From: Thamnocephalis sphaerospora
Taxonomy: Eukaryota; Zoopagomycota; Zoopagomycetes; Zoopagales; Sigmoideomycetaceae
Reading direction: 5' to 3'
Length of the DNA: 36,310 nt
Assembly: GCA_003614735.1 (NCBI GenBank)
Contig: KZ992519.1
Span: 1-36,310 of the forward strand
Within the stretch, counting starts at the first letter, position 1; the number at the start of each line of letters is the position of its first letter. The position numbers and the translations under genes are program-made. The notes below the pieces were generated by a model. The model had not been told where the DNA came from. It worked only from the letters and a program-made list of their open reading frames with translations, and did no database searches. Of this stretch, positions 1 to 11,700 are shown in pieces.

Positions 1-1310
1 GCAACGCGTCCGCCGAAACGCGCAAGAAGGCCATTATTGGCGCGAGTGCACTGGTCGGTGCCATTGGTCTGTATGGCTACGTCAAGGGTGCGCGTGCTGA
101 GCGCCGGGCCAAGGTAGGGAAGCTGCAGTGTGTTCTGGCGATGTCGACAGCTTATGCAGACTGACGCAAACGCAGGCTATTGCAGCCACGCCGTCTTCCA
201 GCGCGGCGCTAGGACCTGCAGCTGCCATTCCAGTGCCGTCTGGACCGCCGACGGTAAGGAGCACTACTCCTGACACAGCGCAGGACTGTGGATGTATGCT
301 GACCATGCTGGCGTGCGTGTATGCACACCTAGACTGAGGCCGATTTCGAGCCGCTGCCCGCGCTATCAGAGCACCCAGCGATGCGCGACCGCATGGCACG
401 CTTTGTCAAGGAACTGCAGCGACAAATTGTCACTGGAATCTCAGCGGTGGATGGCGCGCCATTCCATATTGAGTCTTGGGAACGTGCTGAAGGTGGCAAC
501 GGCATCACCTGTGTGCTGCAGGGCGGCAATGTATTTGAAAAGGCTGGCGTCAACGTTTCTGTAGTGCACGGCACGCTGCCTGAGGCTGCTGTGCGTCAGA
601 TGCGTGCAGATCACAAGGACCTCGACCCGGCCGGAGCACCGTATCCCTTCTTTGTCGCTGGCATCTCGCTGGTGCTGCATCCGCACAACCCAAAGGCACC
701 GACCGTCCACGCCAACTACCGCTACTTTGAGGTGGAGCAGGCCGATGGCAAGCCGCCTGTCTGGTGGTTTGGCGGTGGCTGCGATCTGACCCCGTCCTAT
801 CTCTACGAGGAGGATGCTGTGCACTTCCACAGTACCCTCAAGGAGGCATGCGAGCGGCACCGCCCGGGCAGCTATCGCGAGTACAAACTGTGGTGCGACG
901 AGTATTTCAACGTCAAGCACCGTGGTGAATGCCGTGGCGTGGGTGGCATCTTCTTTGACGACGTCAACAGCGGTAGTCCTGAGGAGGTCTTTGCCTTTGT
1001 ACAGGACGCGGGCCGTACCTTCCTGCGCTCCTACGTGCCCATTGTGAAGAAGCGGATGACAGAGCCATTCACCGCCGAGCAGAAGCGCTGGCAGCAGCTG
1101 CGTCGTGGACGCTATGTTGAGTTTAACCTCGTCCACGATCGTGGCACCAAGTTTGGCCTGGTGACGCCTGGACCGCGTATCGAGAGTATTCTCATGTCAC
1201 TGCCTCTGACAGCGCGCTGGGAGTATCAACATGTGCCAGAGCCCAACAGCCCAGAGGCACAGCTGCTTCAGGTGCTGCGCAAGCCGCGTGACTGGGTGCC
1301 GCTCGACTGA
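1..1310 (+). CDS. HEM13: Coproporphyrinogen III oxidase (5' end outside window)
   Basis: Oxygen-dependent oxidative decarboxylation of coproporphyrinogen III to protoporphyrinogen IX in haem synthesis. Exons: 1-113 (partial), 176-253, 333-1310; both introns (62 and 79 nt) keep phase. The first visible residues form a hydrophobic stretch ([18 protein letters not shown]) followed by a basic turn. With a likely presequence beyond the left edge, this suggests a mitochondrial, membrane-tethered form of the animal/plant type rather than the soluble yeast form. A Pro/Ala/Ser linker then leads to the catalytic domain, which is complete. Family signatures seen are [53 protein letters not shown] and [18 protein letters not shown], and the protein ends in the usual WVPLD-type tail. 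The gene converges on the ZC3HC1-like gene. The start codon is not in the window. Identity is secure; the membrane tether is inferred. Confidence 0.96.
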
Positions 1311-1371
1311 TCAGCCTGACAGTGTGGCCTGTATCAAAATGAACGATAGCCTATTTACAAAGAGCAAACTC

Positions 1372-1406
<35 letters not shown>

Positions 1407-1407
1407 G
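1372..1407. repeat. Alternating (CG)n-(TG)n dinucleotide tract
   Basis: An uninterrupted purine-pyrimidine alternation of about 36 nt just downstream of HEM13. Such tracts can adopt Z-DNA and are length-unstable; neither property is shown here. Confidence 0.85.
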
Positions 1408-1568
1408 ATGCGTGTGTGTGAATGGATCGCTGAGTGTTATTGGCGCGGCCTGTCGTCTACGGCGGTCACCAGACTATAAGCTACTTTGACAGATTAGGCC
1501 GTGTCATGGGCGATGTACGCAGCAAACCGCGCACGTATGCGACTGCGTCTAGAGGCGAAGGTGACTAC

Positions 1569-1616
1569 GAAGCAGCAGCAGCAGCAGCAGCAGAAGCAGC
1601 AGCAGCAGAAGCAGTA
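1569..1616 (+). repeat. CAG-rich imperfect triplet repeat
   Basis: A run of CAG units interrupted by GAA/AAG-type units. It lies outside every supported reading frame, in the presumed 3' UTR or spacer between HEM13 and the ZC3HC1-like gene. It opens one frame that would encode an Ala/Glu-rich peptide, but that frame has no other sign of being a gene. Confidence 0.85.
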
Positions 1617-1695
1617 GTGTGTGAAAGTGTATGACAGGACCAAAACGTATGCACACTGTTAGTCCATTTGGCCACAGTCTAGCGTCATCATCTTG

Positions 1696-3171
1696 CTAGT
1701 GGCCTACCGATTTGCTACTACTGCCGGCACTACCGCTACTGTCGGCACTGCCAACATTGGCTGATGCTGAATGCGGCGTAACAGTACTTGGTGACTCGAA
1801 TAGTTCTAGCGTGTGTTGCCAACCAGCCTTCACGCGGTGCGTCGTGCATGATAGATCACCATTGACGATGCCAAAGCTAAAATTGCTCGCTGTCTTTGCC
1901 GCTTGTCCTGCATAATCACTGACCCATGGGCAGTACCAGCGATGCTCAGCAGCAGGATCAAACACTTGCAGGGTGGCAGCCGACTCGTCTTCACCATCGC
2001 CAGACATTGTATGCGACGCCATAGCATCTCCCTCGGCTGTAGATAGTATCGTGCGGAAACCCCAGAGACCAACAGTCTGGTGGCAGGATGCACATCGCAA
2101 CACCGGCTGTCCATGCAACTGCTGGCCTTCCCAGCCGTAGACGGCCAGACTTGCTACTGCGCAGCGCATTTCGATCGAGACAGCAACGTCCTCGGGCAAT
2201 GCAGCCGTCATGGCATCCATATGCGTAGCCAGCTGATCACGCGGCCAACCCCACGTCAGTGCCTATGGCAGTGGCCTCTGCCGTTTCGCCAACTGCTTAC
2301 CGTCGACATATCCACCTGGGGCAGACGATCGCCCAGTTCAGCGACACTCCTGGCACGGCGCTGATACTCGGCCATCTGAAGAGAGCGCGACTGCACAGGC
2401 AGCAGATAGACCGACTCTGGCGCGGTCCTAGTCAGCCGCAGGCCATCAAACATACCCGCGCATACACGCATACCGTCACAGGGTCGTTCGCGCCATGGGC
2501 ACATTGGCTTGTGTGAAGTTGACAGTTGAAGCAGACACACCTGCGTTGCTGCCTCTACACAGCGGCTAAACACTTGAGTACACACACGTCAACGTCCAAG
2601 CACATCCGACCAGCATGCTACCCACCAAGGTCCGCGGTACCCGGCAACGACTGCGACAGGTCTACAATCAGCCGTGCATGGCAGGTGGAGCAGCATAGTT
2701 GGTCGGCGCGCTCGTTGATCCAGCCCCAGCGCGCACACACTACCGGGCTCAGCGCTTCTGGCTTGTCAAACCAAGTGGAGACGTACGCTCAAGCGACATC
2801 AGTCAAGGCTACATGCAAGCATCGTGATCCGCATGTGCTGCTGCCGCCACCATCGCCGCCTATCAAGGATATCCCGTAGCTTTCGAGTCGCCGAAGAAAG
2901 TCGGCGCGGCTCCACGGCCGATATGGACCCAGCGAGCCGTCTTCTTTGTAACCTATCGAAGCAGTTACCGGTGACAGCGGACTCTCGCTGCAGGCCGCGT
3001 CAGCGAAAAAGGCTCGCTACTGCCGCTGTCGGCGAACGATCGGGTCCAAGCGTCCACTTGCCTAACGCCGAATGCTACGACACTGCGCAGTGCCGACGCC
3101 CTGCGCTTGGGCTCTGCGCCGTCTAGGGCGCGCACTGCCTCGCTGAGCTTGCGTTTACTGAGAAATGTCAT
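1696..3171 (-). CDS. C3HC zinc-finger protein of the ZC3HC1 (NIPA) / Rsm1 / Pml39 family
   Basis: Family members act at the nuclear pore basket and in mRNA export (fission yeast Rsm1, budding yeast Pml39, animal ZC3HC1). Exons on the minus strand: 3171-3021, 2952-2851 (or 2952-2881), 2787-2622, 2565-2301, 2232-1696; about 396-406 residues. The first domain carries YRPWSRADFLRRL, then WFDKPEALSPVVCARWGW, the pair CCSTC, and later SHKPMCPWRERPC, giving the C-x2-C...H-x3-C ligand set. The second (Rsm1-type) domain carries VASLAVYGWEG, LRCASCHQTVGLWGF, FDPAAEHRWYCPWV and a late AGW. A Ser-rich tail closes the protein. The start at 3171 (MTFLSKRKL) is chosen because the preceding frame shows no family similarity; ATGs at 3246 and 3252 are alternatives. 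The exon 2/3 junction is uncertain (see findings). Family assignment is firm; the cellular role is by homology. Confidence 0.88.
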
Positions 3172-3380
3172 GGGTCTGCGCGGGTGGTGAAGTGAAGAGA
3201 GGGTCCAAATGCCAAAGCAAATGTGGCCCTTTGGCCGTCTGGACATCACCAACTTCTTTATTCTCTCCTACGCTCACTCGCTCGCATTTTCCCTGGTCTG
3301 CGCTGCTTGCCGGCTGTTCCTGACCAGTCTGCGGCCTATTTCACGCTTTACTTGTCGCGTGCAGCACCGAATTCTACGTT
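3172..3380. promoter_or_regulatory. Short divergent promoter region, ZC3HC1-like gene / ALG1
   Basis: About 210 bp between two divergent start codons, so it must serve both genes. No confident TATA box or other element was seen; it is pyrimidine-rich on the ALG1 side. Confidence 0.55.
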
Positions 3381-5389
3381 ATGAGCGCGCTCATTCCCTT
3401 GGGAATGGCGCTGGGGACGCTTCTTTTACTGGGCGTCATCGTGGGCGGGCTGGCGTTTGCAGCTGCACAGCACACCGCTGCTGCTACCGCCACTGCTGCC
3501 GATGTTGCGCGCAAGCGCGTTTTGCTGGTCGTGCTAGGCGACCTGGGTCACTCGCCACGCATGCAGTATCATGCACGGTCGCTTGCGTCGCACGGCTATA
3601 CCGTCGACATGGTCGGCTACGCGGGTAAGCTGCGCGCAGAGCCGGCCGCACGTGAACGCAGGCACTCATTTATGCTGGCCTGCGGCAGGTGCGAAGCCGC
3701 TTCAGGAACTGGTGGCCTCACCGCAGGTACATATCCACTATCTGGCAACGCCACCGCGTCTGCCGCCTGGTGCGCCCAAAGCGCTGTTTCTAGCGTATGC
3801 ACCGTTCAAAGTGCTGTTCCAGCTGGTCCTCCTCACCTACAAGATGCTGTTTGCCGTGTCGCGCCCAAGATTTATTCTGATTCAGGTGGGCATCGCCACT
3901 ATGCAGACAAGCGTGCATTGGTGGCTAATCACCGTTTGGACGCAGAATCCGCCGGCCATCCCAGTCTTGGCGGTAGCTCGGCTGACGGCGCTAATGCGTG
4001 GCGCAAAGCTCATCATTGACTGGCATAATTTTGGATACACCATTCTCGGATTGAACCTCGGTCTTGGCCATCCTGTCGTGCGCATTGCCGAATGGTGAGA
4101 GATAAGGCGCGTGCTAGTTGGCCTAAAGCCAGACTTAACACTCGCAAGTAGGTATGAACGGGTGTTTGGCGGCAGCGCGTATGCGCATTTCTGCGTGACC
4201 AACGCGATGGCCGAGAAGCTGCGCAAGGAATGGCAAATCCGGCAAGTGTGCTTGGCTGACTGCGGCGGTCGCTGCTGGTGCCTTGGCTAACGGCATAGAA
4301 AATACGGATACGATAATGCAGCGGCCCAATATTCACGCTGTACGATCGCGCGCCAAAAGACTTTCATCGACTTGATATTAATGAGATGCATGCGGTATGC
4401 TTAGAAAAGCGTGGTGAGCAGGCCGTTGCAGATGATCGATTGCTCATAGCTACGTCTTTTACGGTACAGTTCACCAAGCGAGTTCGCCTGGAAGAGCTGT
4501 TTCTAAACGGAGATAGCGCTGATACAGCAGATCCAACGTGGCAATCGTCTACCATTGGCGACACTGCCAGCTGGACGCTTTTGACGGAGCAACCTTCGGA
4601 TGATGCCATGCCTCAGGAACGCAGTGATCGCCCGGCATTACTTGTGAGCGCTACAAGCTGGACGGCGGATGAGGATTTTAGCATTCTTCTGGACGCTATG
4701 ATACGCTATGATGCAGCGGCACAGGCAAATACCTCGCTGCCGGCCCTGGCATTGGTGATCACTGGCAAGGGTCCGCTCAAGGAGCACTATGAGGGGCTTA
4801 TCCGGAGCTTGACCTTGAAGCGCGTCCGCATCGCCACTGCCTGGCTGGCCATAGAGGATTATCCGCTGTTGTTGGGTGCGTAAACAGGATATCCATGTAG
4901 ACACGTGCACGCGCGCTGATCCGCATCGCTATCTAGGTGCTGCCGATCTGGGCGTCTCACTCCATGCTTCCTCCTCGGGACTGGATCTGCCCATGAAAGT
5001 GGTGGACATGTTTGGCTGCGGATTGCCCGTCTGCGCACTCTCTTTCCAATGGTGAGCGGTCTGTGGTGCATGTTTTCCATTGCAGCTTGTGGCTCGGCTA
5101 ACGTACCAATGTATCGACAGCATCAACGAACTGGTTCAGCCCAACGCTACCGGCATGCTGTTTGATGACGCATCTCAGCTGACGAGTCATTTCCAGGTAG
5201 GATGGTCGCTTGCTGACGTGCAGTGTCGAGCGATGGCTGACCGACCACTGCATCCAGGCGCTGTTGTCTGACTTTTCTGGCGAGCGGGCAACGCTGCATC
5301 GCCTACGCCACAACGTTACCGCTGCGCACCAATATCGCTGGGCTGAAAACTGGGACACCATTGCCTTGCCTCTATTTGCCACAGCTTAA
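3381..5389 (+). CDS. ALG1: Chitobiosyldiphosphodolichol beta-1,4-mannosyltransferase
   Basis: Adds the first mannose, from GDP-mannose, to GlcNAc2-PP-dolichol on the cytosolic face of the ER. Eight exons: 3381-3624, 3689-3885, 3946-4094, 4152-4241, 4322-4875, 4937-5051, 5121-5196, 5258-5389; 518 residues, usual for the family. An N-terminal membrane anchor (residues ~3-29) is followed by [16 protein letters not shown], then [24 protein letters not shown], and the diagnostic block [19 protein letters not shown] followed by GLPVCA; the protein ends near [14 protein letters not shown]. All seven introns keep phase. Intron 4 (4242-4321) has the donor GCAAGT instead of GT. Intron 2 (60 nt) has no in-frame stop, so its retention would add 20 residues. 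The start is the first ATG directly before the anchor helix. Assignment is very firm. Confidence 0.97.
4242..4321 (+). other. GC-AG intron (ALG1 intron 4)
   Basis: Donor GCAAGT at 4242, acceptor TGCAG ending at 4321, CTAAC branch-like site upstream, 80 nt. Joining at these sites gives [15 protein letters not shown], the conserved Alg1 segment, in phase. No nearby GT donor gives the right phase. Confidence 0.85.
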
Positions 5390-5710
5390 ATGCAGACACC
5401 TTTAGCTGCCACGGTTGCATGTGGAGACTGCGCGCACGCCTAAAGGCAGATAGCTGAAAGTCGATGCTATTACATATATTAATGCAGCTACACAATGATG
5501 CCGTCGGCTTTGACCGGGGATAGAGAGCAAGCACGCTGCAGTACGACGTGACATCATGAGTCTACGATTTATATAAACGATAAGCAGCGCGTGCAACAAT
5601 GGATAAGCACAGAATGCTGCAAGGAAACAGAGTGGGTGTACGGAAAGGGTACAGGTTGTGGTAAAGGGGTGTGTGGTGCAGCATCGCGTACTTTCATAGA
5701 AGCGCGGCAG
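5390..5710. other. Convergent spacer ALG1 / TSC2
   Basis: A 321-bp region between two stop codons. It is AT-richer than its surroundings around 5460-5580, and presumably holds both 3' ends. No gene supported. Confidence 0.65.
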
Positions 5711-8700
5711 CTAAGAGAAACGGGTAAAGTCCAGAAGCGATTCTAGGCGTGCAGCCGGCTCGTTGTCATTTTGAGTGTCCATCGACGCAGACCGACGCCG
5801 CCCTTCGTTGGCCATAGCCGGCGAGAGAAGGCCTGCCGCGCCAGAGGTCATGCTCGACGCTGCAGGGGTGGTGACGCCGGACCCTGAGGCGGTCGTTACA
5901 GCACGGTCGCGTACGCGCTTGATCTGCCGCAGCCGCTCTTTCCAGTTGGCGACATACTCTAGGCGGCCGCCTGATGATGTGCTTTGCAAAAACACTTGCG
6001 CAAAAATGTTTGCATGCAGCGCAATCTGCCGCACAAACGCAGGCAGTGCACCGTGCGACACCACCTTCGGCTCCTGTACCGGACTGATATCCGGCATGTC
6101 TGGTCGGCACTGGGTGTGAACCATGAAATACGCCGTCTCCGGGGACACCAACTGGCGCGGGTCCGCGGTCCACAGCGGTCCAGCTGTGACAGAGCGACCG
6201 CCACTGGATCGATCCGCAAGCGGCGTGACGATGATCTGCACAAAGTTGAACTGACTCGGCAGCGTATCAAACGCGTAAGGAAGGCCCGAGTCGTTGTACA
6301 CGATCGTGACAAAGTCATTGCCAATGTGCCGCTTCTTGCTTAAACAGTGAGGATCTCGCTCCAGATCGGTTGGCATAAGGGTCGCAGCGTGGAAGATAAG
6401 CTGCGTGATGGCTTCGCGCCAGTAGTAGGCATAGGCGCCGTCCAGGTCCATTTCCGTGTCAAGACCGCCAGTATACACATCGCGACATCCTTTAAGGCGA
6501 ATCAGCTCGCCAAGACTATCGAGAAAGCGAGCGTACTTTGAGGAACCGACAGAGTTGCTTAGGATCTGCTGCTCGGTTGTCTCTCCCGGGCCGACATACA
6601 CCACGCCAACCTTGTGGAAATCGACGACAGGTGTGCGGTCCAAAATGCCAATCGCACGCCGAGTGGCGTCGTCGTCCGGCAGCGGCACTGGTGCACTGCT
6701 GGCCGTCATGTCCGGGTAGCCGGTGACCTGGAGGAATAGATAGGCCGGGTCGAGGTATGGGTCTGCTGGCCGAGTGGCACGCGGCTGAACGGTGGTTGAC
6801 GCGCCAATGATCGGCGAAGAAGCGGCGCCCGTACGCGCGCCGCTCATCAGCGGAGTGGGCCGTGCCGGCGGATGCTGTTCGGCGAACGTTGCGGTTGCCG
6901 TAGAGCGTCTTCTGTCCAGCGGCACCGCTGCAGTCTCAGCGGGAAAATCGATGCGCGGCGTTGGCGCAACGCTGCCCCCCTTCCCTTCAAGCATATCGGA
7001 CGACTTTCGGCTCCAGCGATCAACCATGGCAAGCGCCGCCGCCGCCAGAGCATCGCGTCGTGCTGTACTATCGCTGCGTGGTCGCGTGGCCGATGCAATG
7101 CCACGCGTATCCGACGGCTGTGGCGACGATGGTGTCAGTGCCAGTGCTGGTACGCTTAGCGAAGTGCCGGGCGCTTGAGCAGCTGCCGCCGACTCGTCCT
7201 GCAGCTCGTCAAGAAGGACGCTATCGCTTTGCGGCACCGATCGGATTCCTAGGCCTTGTAGCTCGTCCTCCTCGTCCTCGTCATCTCCACCCCTTCCGCC
7301 AATCTCTACACCATCGTGAATGCCCTCTTCTATAATGTTGTCGGGCGTAGAAACGGTGGAAGAAAGCGTTGATGTTCGCGTACGTGGCGCGCCGTTAGCC
7401 GGTGGTGCTGATGCCGATGCGCCATGCAAAGACAGATCGGAATCCGCCGAGGCATCCGGGTTCCAGTGGGCCATCAGCAAAGCAGGCAGTGACGCCAGGT
7501 CGGGTGCTTCATCCTTTTGCCGGTTCTCCAGCTTTACCAAGAATGACGCGACACCACTAGGACGTCGAACGCAGATTTCTGCCCAACCGGTTGATCGAGC
7601 GGCACACACCGTAAGCAGCGAGTTGCCCATCACCCAGGTTCGCGTCATGGTGCGCGCCGGATCAAGGAGCGCTTTGCTGATGAACGACCGCTCCGTCTTT
7701 GGTGAGCAGTTTGCAAATGCGTAGCGCGCCAACATGTCCAGACATGTCTGCGTCTGTTCATCAAGCTCCATGCCGCCGCCGGCATTCTCGCCTGATCGTT
7801 CGTTGGCCAATAAGAGCCCGCGTACAATGAAAGATACAAACTTGCGGCGATCCGGCAGTCGCAGGCTAATAAACCAAATGGTAATGACATGATAGGCCAG
7901 CACCAGCACGTACTGCGCAAGGGCATGCTGGCTTTCGTCGGACGAGGGCCCGTTGGCTGCGCCATTGGATGTGCCTGCACCAATTGTGGATCCTAGGCCC
8001 GGGCGTGGCTGCTCGCCGGCCGCCAGAGTTGCGTTATTATACTTGATATATTGCAGTGCAATGCCAAACACCATCTTATAGTCGTTTTCGACAAAATTAG
8101 CGTAGAGCTGCGGGGTGCGTGCAAGTGCCGAGAGAAACTCCAGAATGTGCACGCTGACCGACTGTGTAGACATGATTTGCGAGAGCTGTGCCACAATGCC
8201 CGTCAACATCCGTGTCATGGGAAGAGGCAACTCGTGCAGGCAGATGGTAAGTGCGTGGATGCAGCCGCGTGCCGTCTGCGACCAGTGCTGTAGACCAGTA
8301 TGCAGTGTCACGACAATCTCGTCCTGCTGCTGCCGAGCAAATATCCGCTTGTGGCTGATGAGCACCGTGAGTAGGCGGTATGCATGAACAAAAACATCCG
8401 CACGGCGCATTGTGGTCGGCAGATTGCCAACGGTGTCGGCCAGTCGACCGGTGCGGATCCAGCCGCAGAGCGCAGTCCGGAAGCGCTCGAGCTCAGTCGA
8501 CGCACCGCAGAACAGATGCTTGTCGCCCAGTTGCGCAACGACCCGCGTAATCATTGGCTCGTATAGCGTCCAGTCACGCTCAGTGCCCAGAATGCGCTCG
8601 AGTGCCTCTAGATACTCGCCGATGGGCAGGCGATTCAGGGCTGCTGGGCGATGCGTCTGCTGCTCGTCCTCCGCTTCCGCAGCTACTGCATCTTCAAGCT

Positions 8701-11700
8701 CGGCGTGCACACCCTCACGCGGCAAAACACTATTTCGCCGAGTATTGCTTCCTGGAATATACGAGACCAGACTGTGGCTAAGTCGCGGCGGCGTAAACTT
8801 GAACACAGCGCTGGCTTCAGAATCGTTCGGTGACTCTGCCTGCGGCGTAGGCATGAACGTGGGGCCATGCCTCCGGCTGGACGGGTCAGTGGCGAGCATA
8901 CTCGGTGTGGTCGCAGACTGCCGACTTCCCGCATTTGTCGGATTGGGCTCGCTTGTGCGCTGCTGCGGAGACTGCGGCTCGCCATTGCCCCGAGGCATAT
9001 TGTGTCGATCGGTCTCGAGCGTCAATCGCCGGCGGGTAGGCCCCGCGGCACGACGTACACCAATCGTGCTGTCGCGCCCAACGCCTTCGAACGGGGCAAT
9101 CGATGGCTCGACACCGGCGGTGGCAGCGTCGACCAAATAAAGCCGGTGATCCGCAGGATTGGCGCGTAGTCGCAGCAGGCAGTTGAGCACCACAAGACGT
9201 GTACAAGCGTGCAGACCTTCATTCCGTAGCGCTCTGACCATTTCAGAGAATACCAGGAGTGCCAAAGTCGAATCGGGCCGATAGATGGCCTCCTCAAAGA
9301 GAGACACCAAGCAGCGTGCTGCTTTGTCAGCGCGGCAGTTTGCCGCTGGTAACCGTGGTAGAAAGGCGGCGGAAGGTAGACTGCCGCTCATGGCACCTCC
9401 CCTCGACGAAGCAGACTCTGACGTGTTGCTGCGCTGTCCCGTTGAAGCCGTTCGCGTCAGCGATGCATGCATGCCGCGAAGCCCAGTGCGTGCTATTAAC
9501 GGTGTGGCAGCGTTGGCTTGCGTGCCGGGCGAAGCGGTGGCGCCATTGGTAGCAGCCGCGGCAATGGGCGCCGGACATGCGCACGACAGGCTGGCCACGA
9601 TCAGAGAGAGCGGTCCGCGTAGGCAGCCGCCCGGATTCTTATCATGACCGTTGCGGTGCGTGTGACATGGCATGTCGCAGTCGGCAACAACGGAGTAGAG
9701 CAAGCGCAGCGCCTTTGTGCCAACATCCAAGTCCTCCTCGTGCGCAGTGTCCGCGAGCATAGGAAGGATAAGCTCACGCACCACCTGAACACGGTGTGAA
9801 TCCTTGGTGGCGTCATACACGTCGATGACAATGGCAAGCATCCGTGCACGCACACGCGGCCGGCGCTCTACGCGGTAGAAGCGATCTATGGCTGTGGCTA
9901 GTGTGCGCTGCCAGTCGTCAGCCACCGGGTAGAACACGTCTTCGGCAAGATAGTGGTCCAACAGCAGCAATGCCGACTCCTCCGTCAAACGCGTTTGCAG
10001 TCGCTCCAGTACGACAATAAAACGATGGGTCGGCCCAGCTAGCCGCCGCTCCTGGAATTCCACCTGCAGCCGTGCGAGCACACGCGCAAAAGCCTTGACA
10101 ATCATGGTGACCAGATCATCATCAGCGCCATCGACCAGCGCCAACATCGAACGATCGACAAACTGTGTGGGCGCCGAGTCGGCCGCATGAGCCGCGTCTG
10201 CCGACGGCACCGCCGCAACAACCCGCGATCGATCAAGCGGATAGTGTGTCAAATGTTCGAGCATATCAAAGTAGATCTCCCATTCGAATGTCGTCAGCCT
10301 CGCAGCATACTTGTTCAGCAGTCGGTTCATGTTGAGCAGAATTTCGTAGTCTACGTTGGCGCGCTTGTACTCGAGGGCGTGTCGCATGGCACTGAGCGCG
10401 CGTGCAAAGGTGTGCGACAGCGTCTCGACCCGCTGCGAGCCCCAGCTGGACATGCCGAGAAAGAAGATGGCACCACGCAGCAGCGGCACCACAGACGCGT
10501 GCTTTTCATCCTCCAGAATCGAGCAGAGAATGAGAATGGCGCCGTGTGCACAGTGGCTCTTGAGCAGATTGCGCATGATGCCCCAGCTTGTACGTGCAAA
10601 CTGATCTAGGTTGACGCAGCGACACAAGGTGCGCACATAGTGGACCAGTGCGGACTGCGGCACGTAGGCATAGCGCACCGCCACATCCATAAAGTCAAGA
10701 CAGCCTTGAACATCTTCCGGATAGAGCGTTGTATCGCAGATGCGGCACACCACCTCTATCAGGCGCGCAGTTTCGCGCTCCTCAAAGCAAGCGGTGTTGA
10801 ACTTGACCACGTTGACCAGCAGCGACAACACCGAGCCAAACTGCGCACGGTATGGATTGCCCGACGCCGACGCGGCCACACGTTGAGAAGCACTGCCAGC
10901 CAGCGCCGAAAGGCGCATACTGCTACCGCTGCCCGACGATCGGTACGATGAAGAGCCACCAAGGCTAGTGGTCAGCTGCGATACGTCCAGACTGCGTGCA
11001 GCCGCTCGCTGAGAACGATCAAACAGCTGGCGCAGCCAGTCTACCAGCATCCGACCGATGCTCCTTTCAAAGCCGCTGATATCGCGTCCATCCTTGGTCA
11101 GCTCACGCAGCGCGGTAATGCGCAGCTCCATATCTTCGGGCACGTCATGGTCCTGCAGCGTGCGATAGAATTCGGCGCGCAGCAGGTTCAGACGCGTATA
11201 CTGTCCATGGACACAGGCAAGCATCAGCGCAAACACCGCCCGCCGCATTTCCACAGTGGCGTTGGCGTTGAGCAGCGGTGATGTCTGCGTCCATATTGTC
11301 TCCAGACCGTCAACTCGCCGCTCGCGAACCAGCACGGCCAGCTCGCGTACCACGCGTGTCCGCTGAGATGCGTTGGACGCACGATGCAGCGTCGCCAGCA
11401 GGGTAGCTTCGTCACCAATCGGCTGCGCCGCTATGCCAGCGCCATCCATGCTAGCGTCATGTGATCCCGCCGATGTGCCCGACCATGGCTCCCCCGCAGC
11501 AGACTTTCGCGGGCGAAATACGCGAAACAGACCGCCAAGGCGAGCGTGCGGCTGGGCGCGCGAAAAAGAGGTGGCGGCCGCCGTGGAACTTGTCACCACG
11601 CTGGAGGCGAGGCTCGCACTTGGCGTAGTAGCCGGATTTGGTGTGGCAATCGCCAGCGCGGGTGTATGTGTTTCATCATGCACAGGCGCATCTGCAGCAG

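Larger units (their letters stand above)
1311..1695. other. Convergent intergenic spacer with simple repeats
   Basis: Spacer between the stop codons of HEM13 and the ZC3HC1-like gene. It holds an alternating purine-pyrimidine (CG)n/(TG)n tract near 1372-1407 and a CAG/GAA-rich triplet run at about 1569-1616. No supported gene. It probably contains both 3' UTRs. I saw no clear AATAAA on either strand. Confidence 0.7.

Noticed and set aside
441-1136. 231-codon frame antisense to HEM13
   Set aside because: Shadow of a strongly conserved coding region; no independent support.
1434-1634. Ala/Glu-repeat frame over the CAG tract
   Set aside because: Produced by the triplet repeat alone; lies in the spacer after HEM13.
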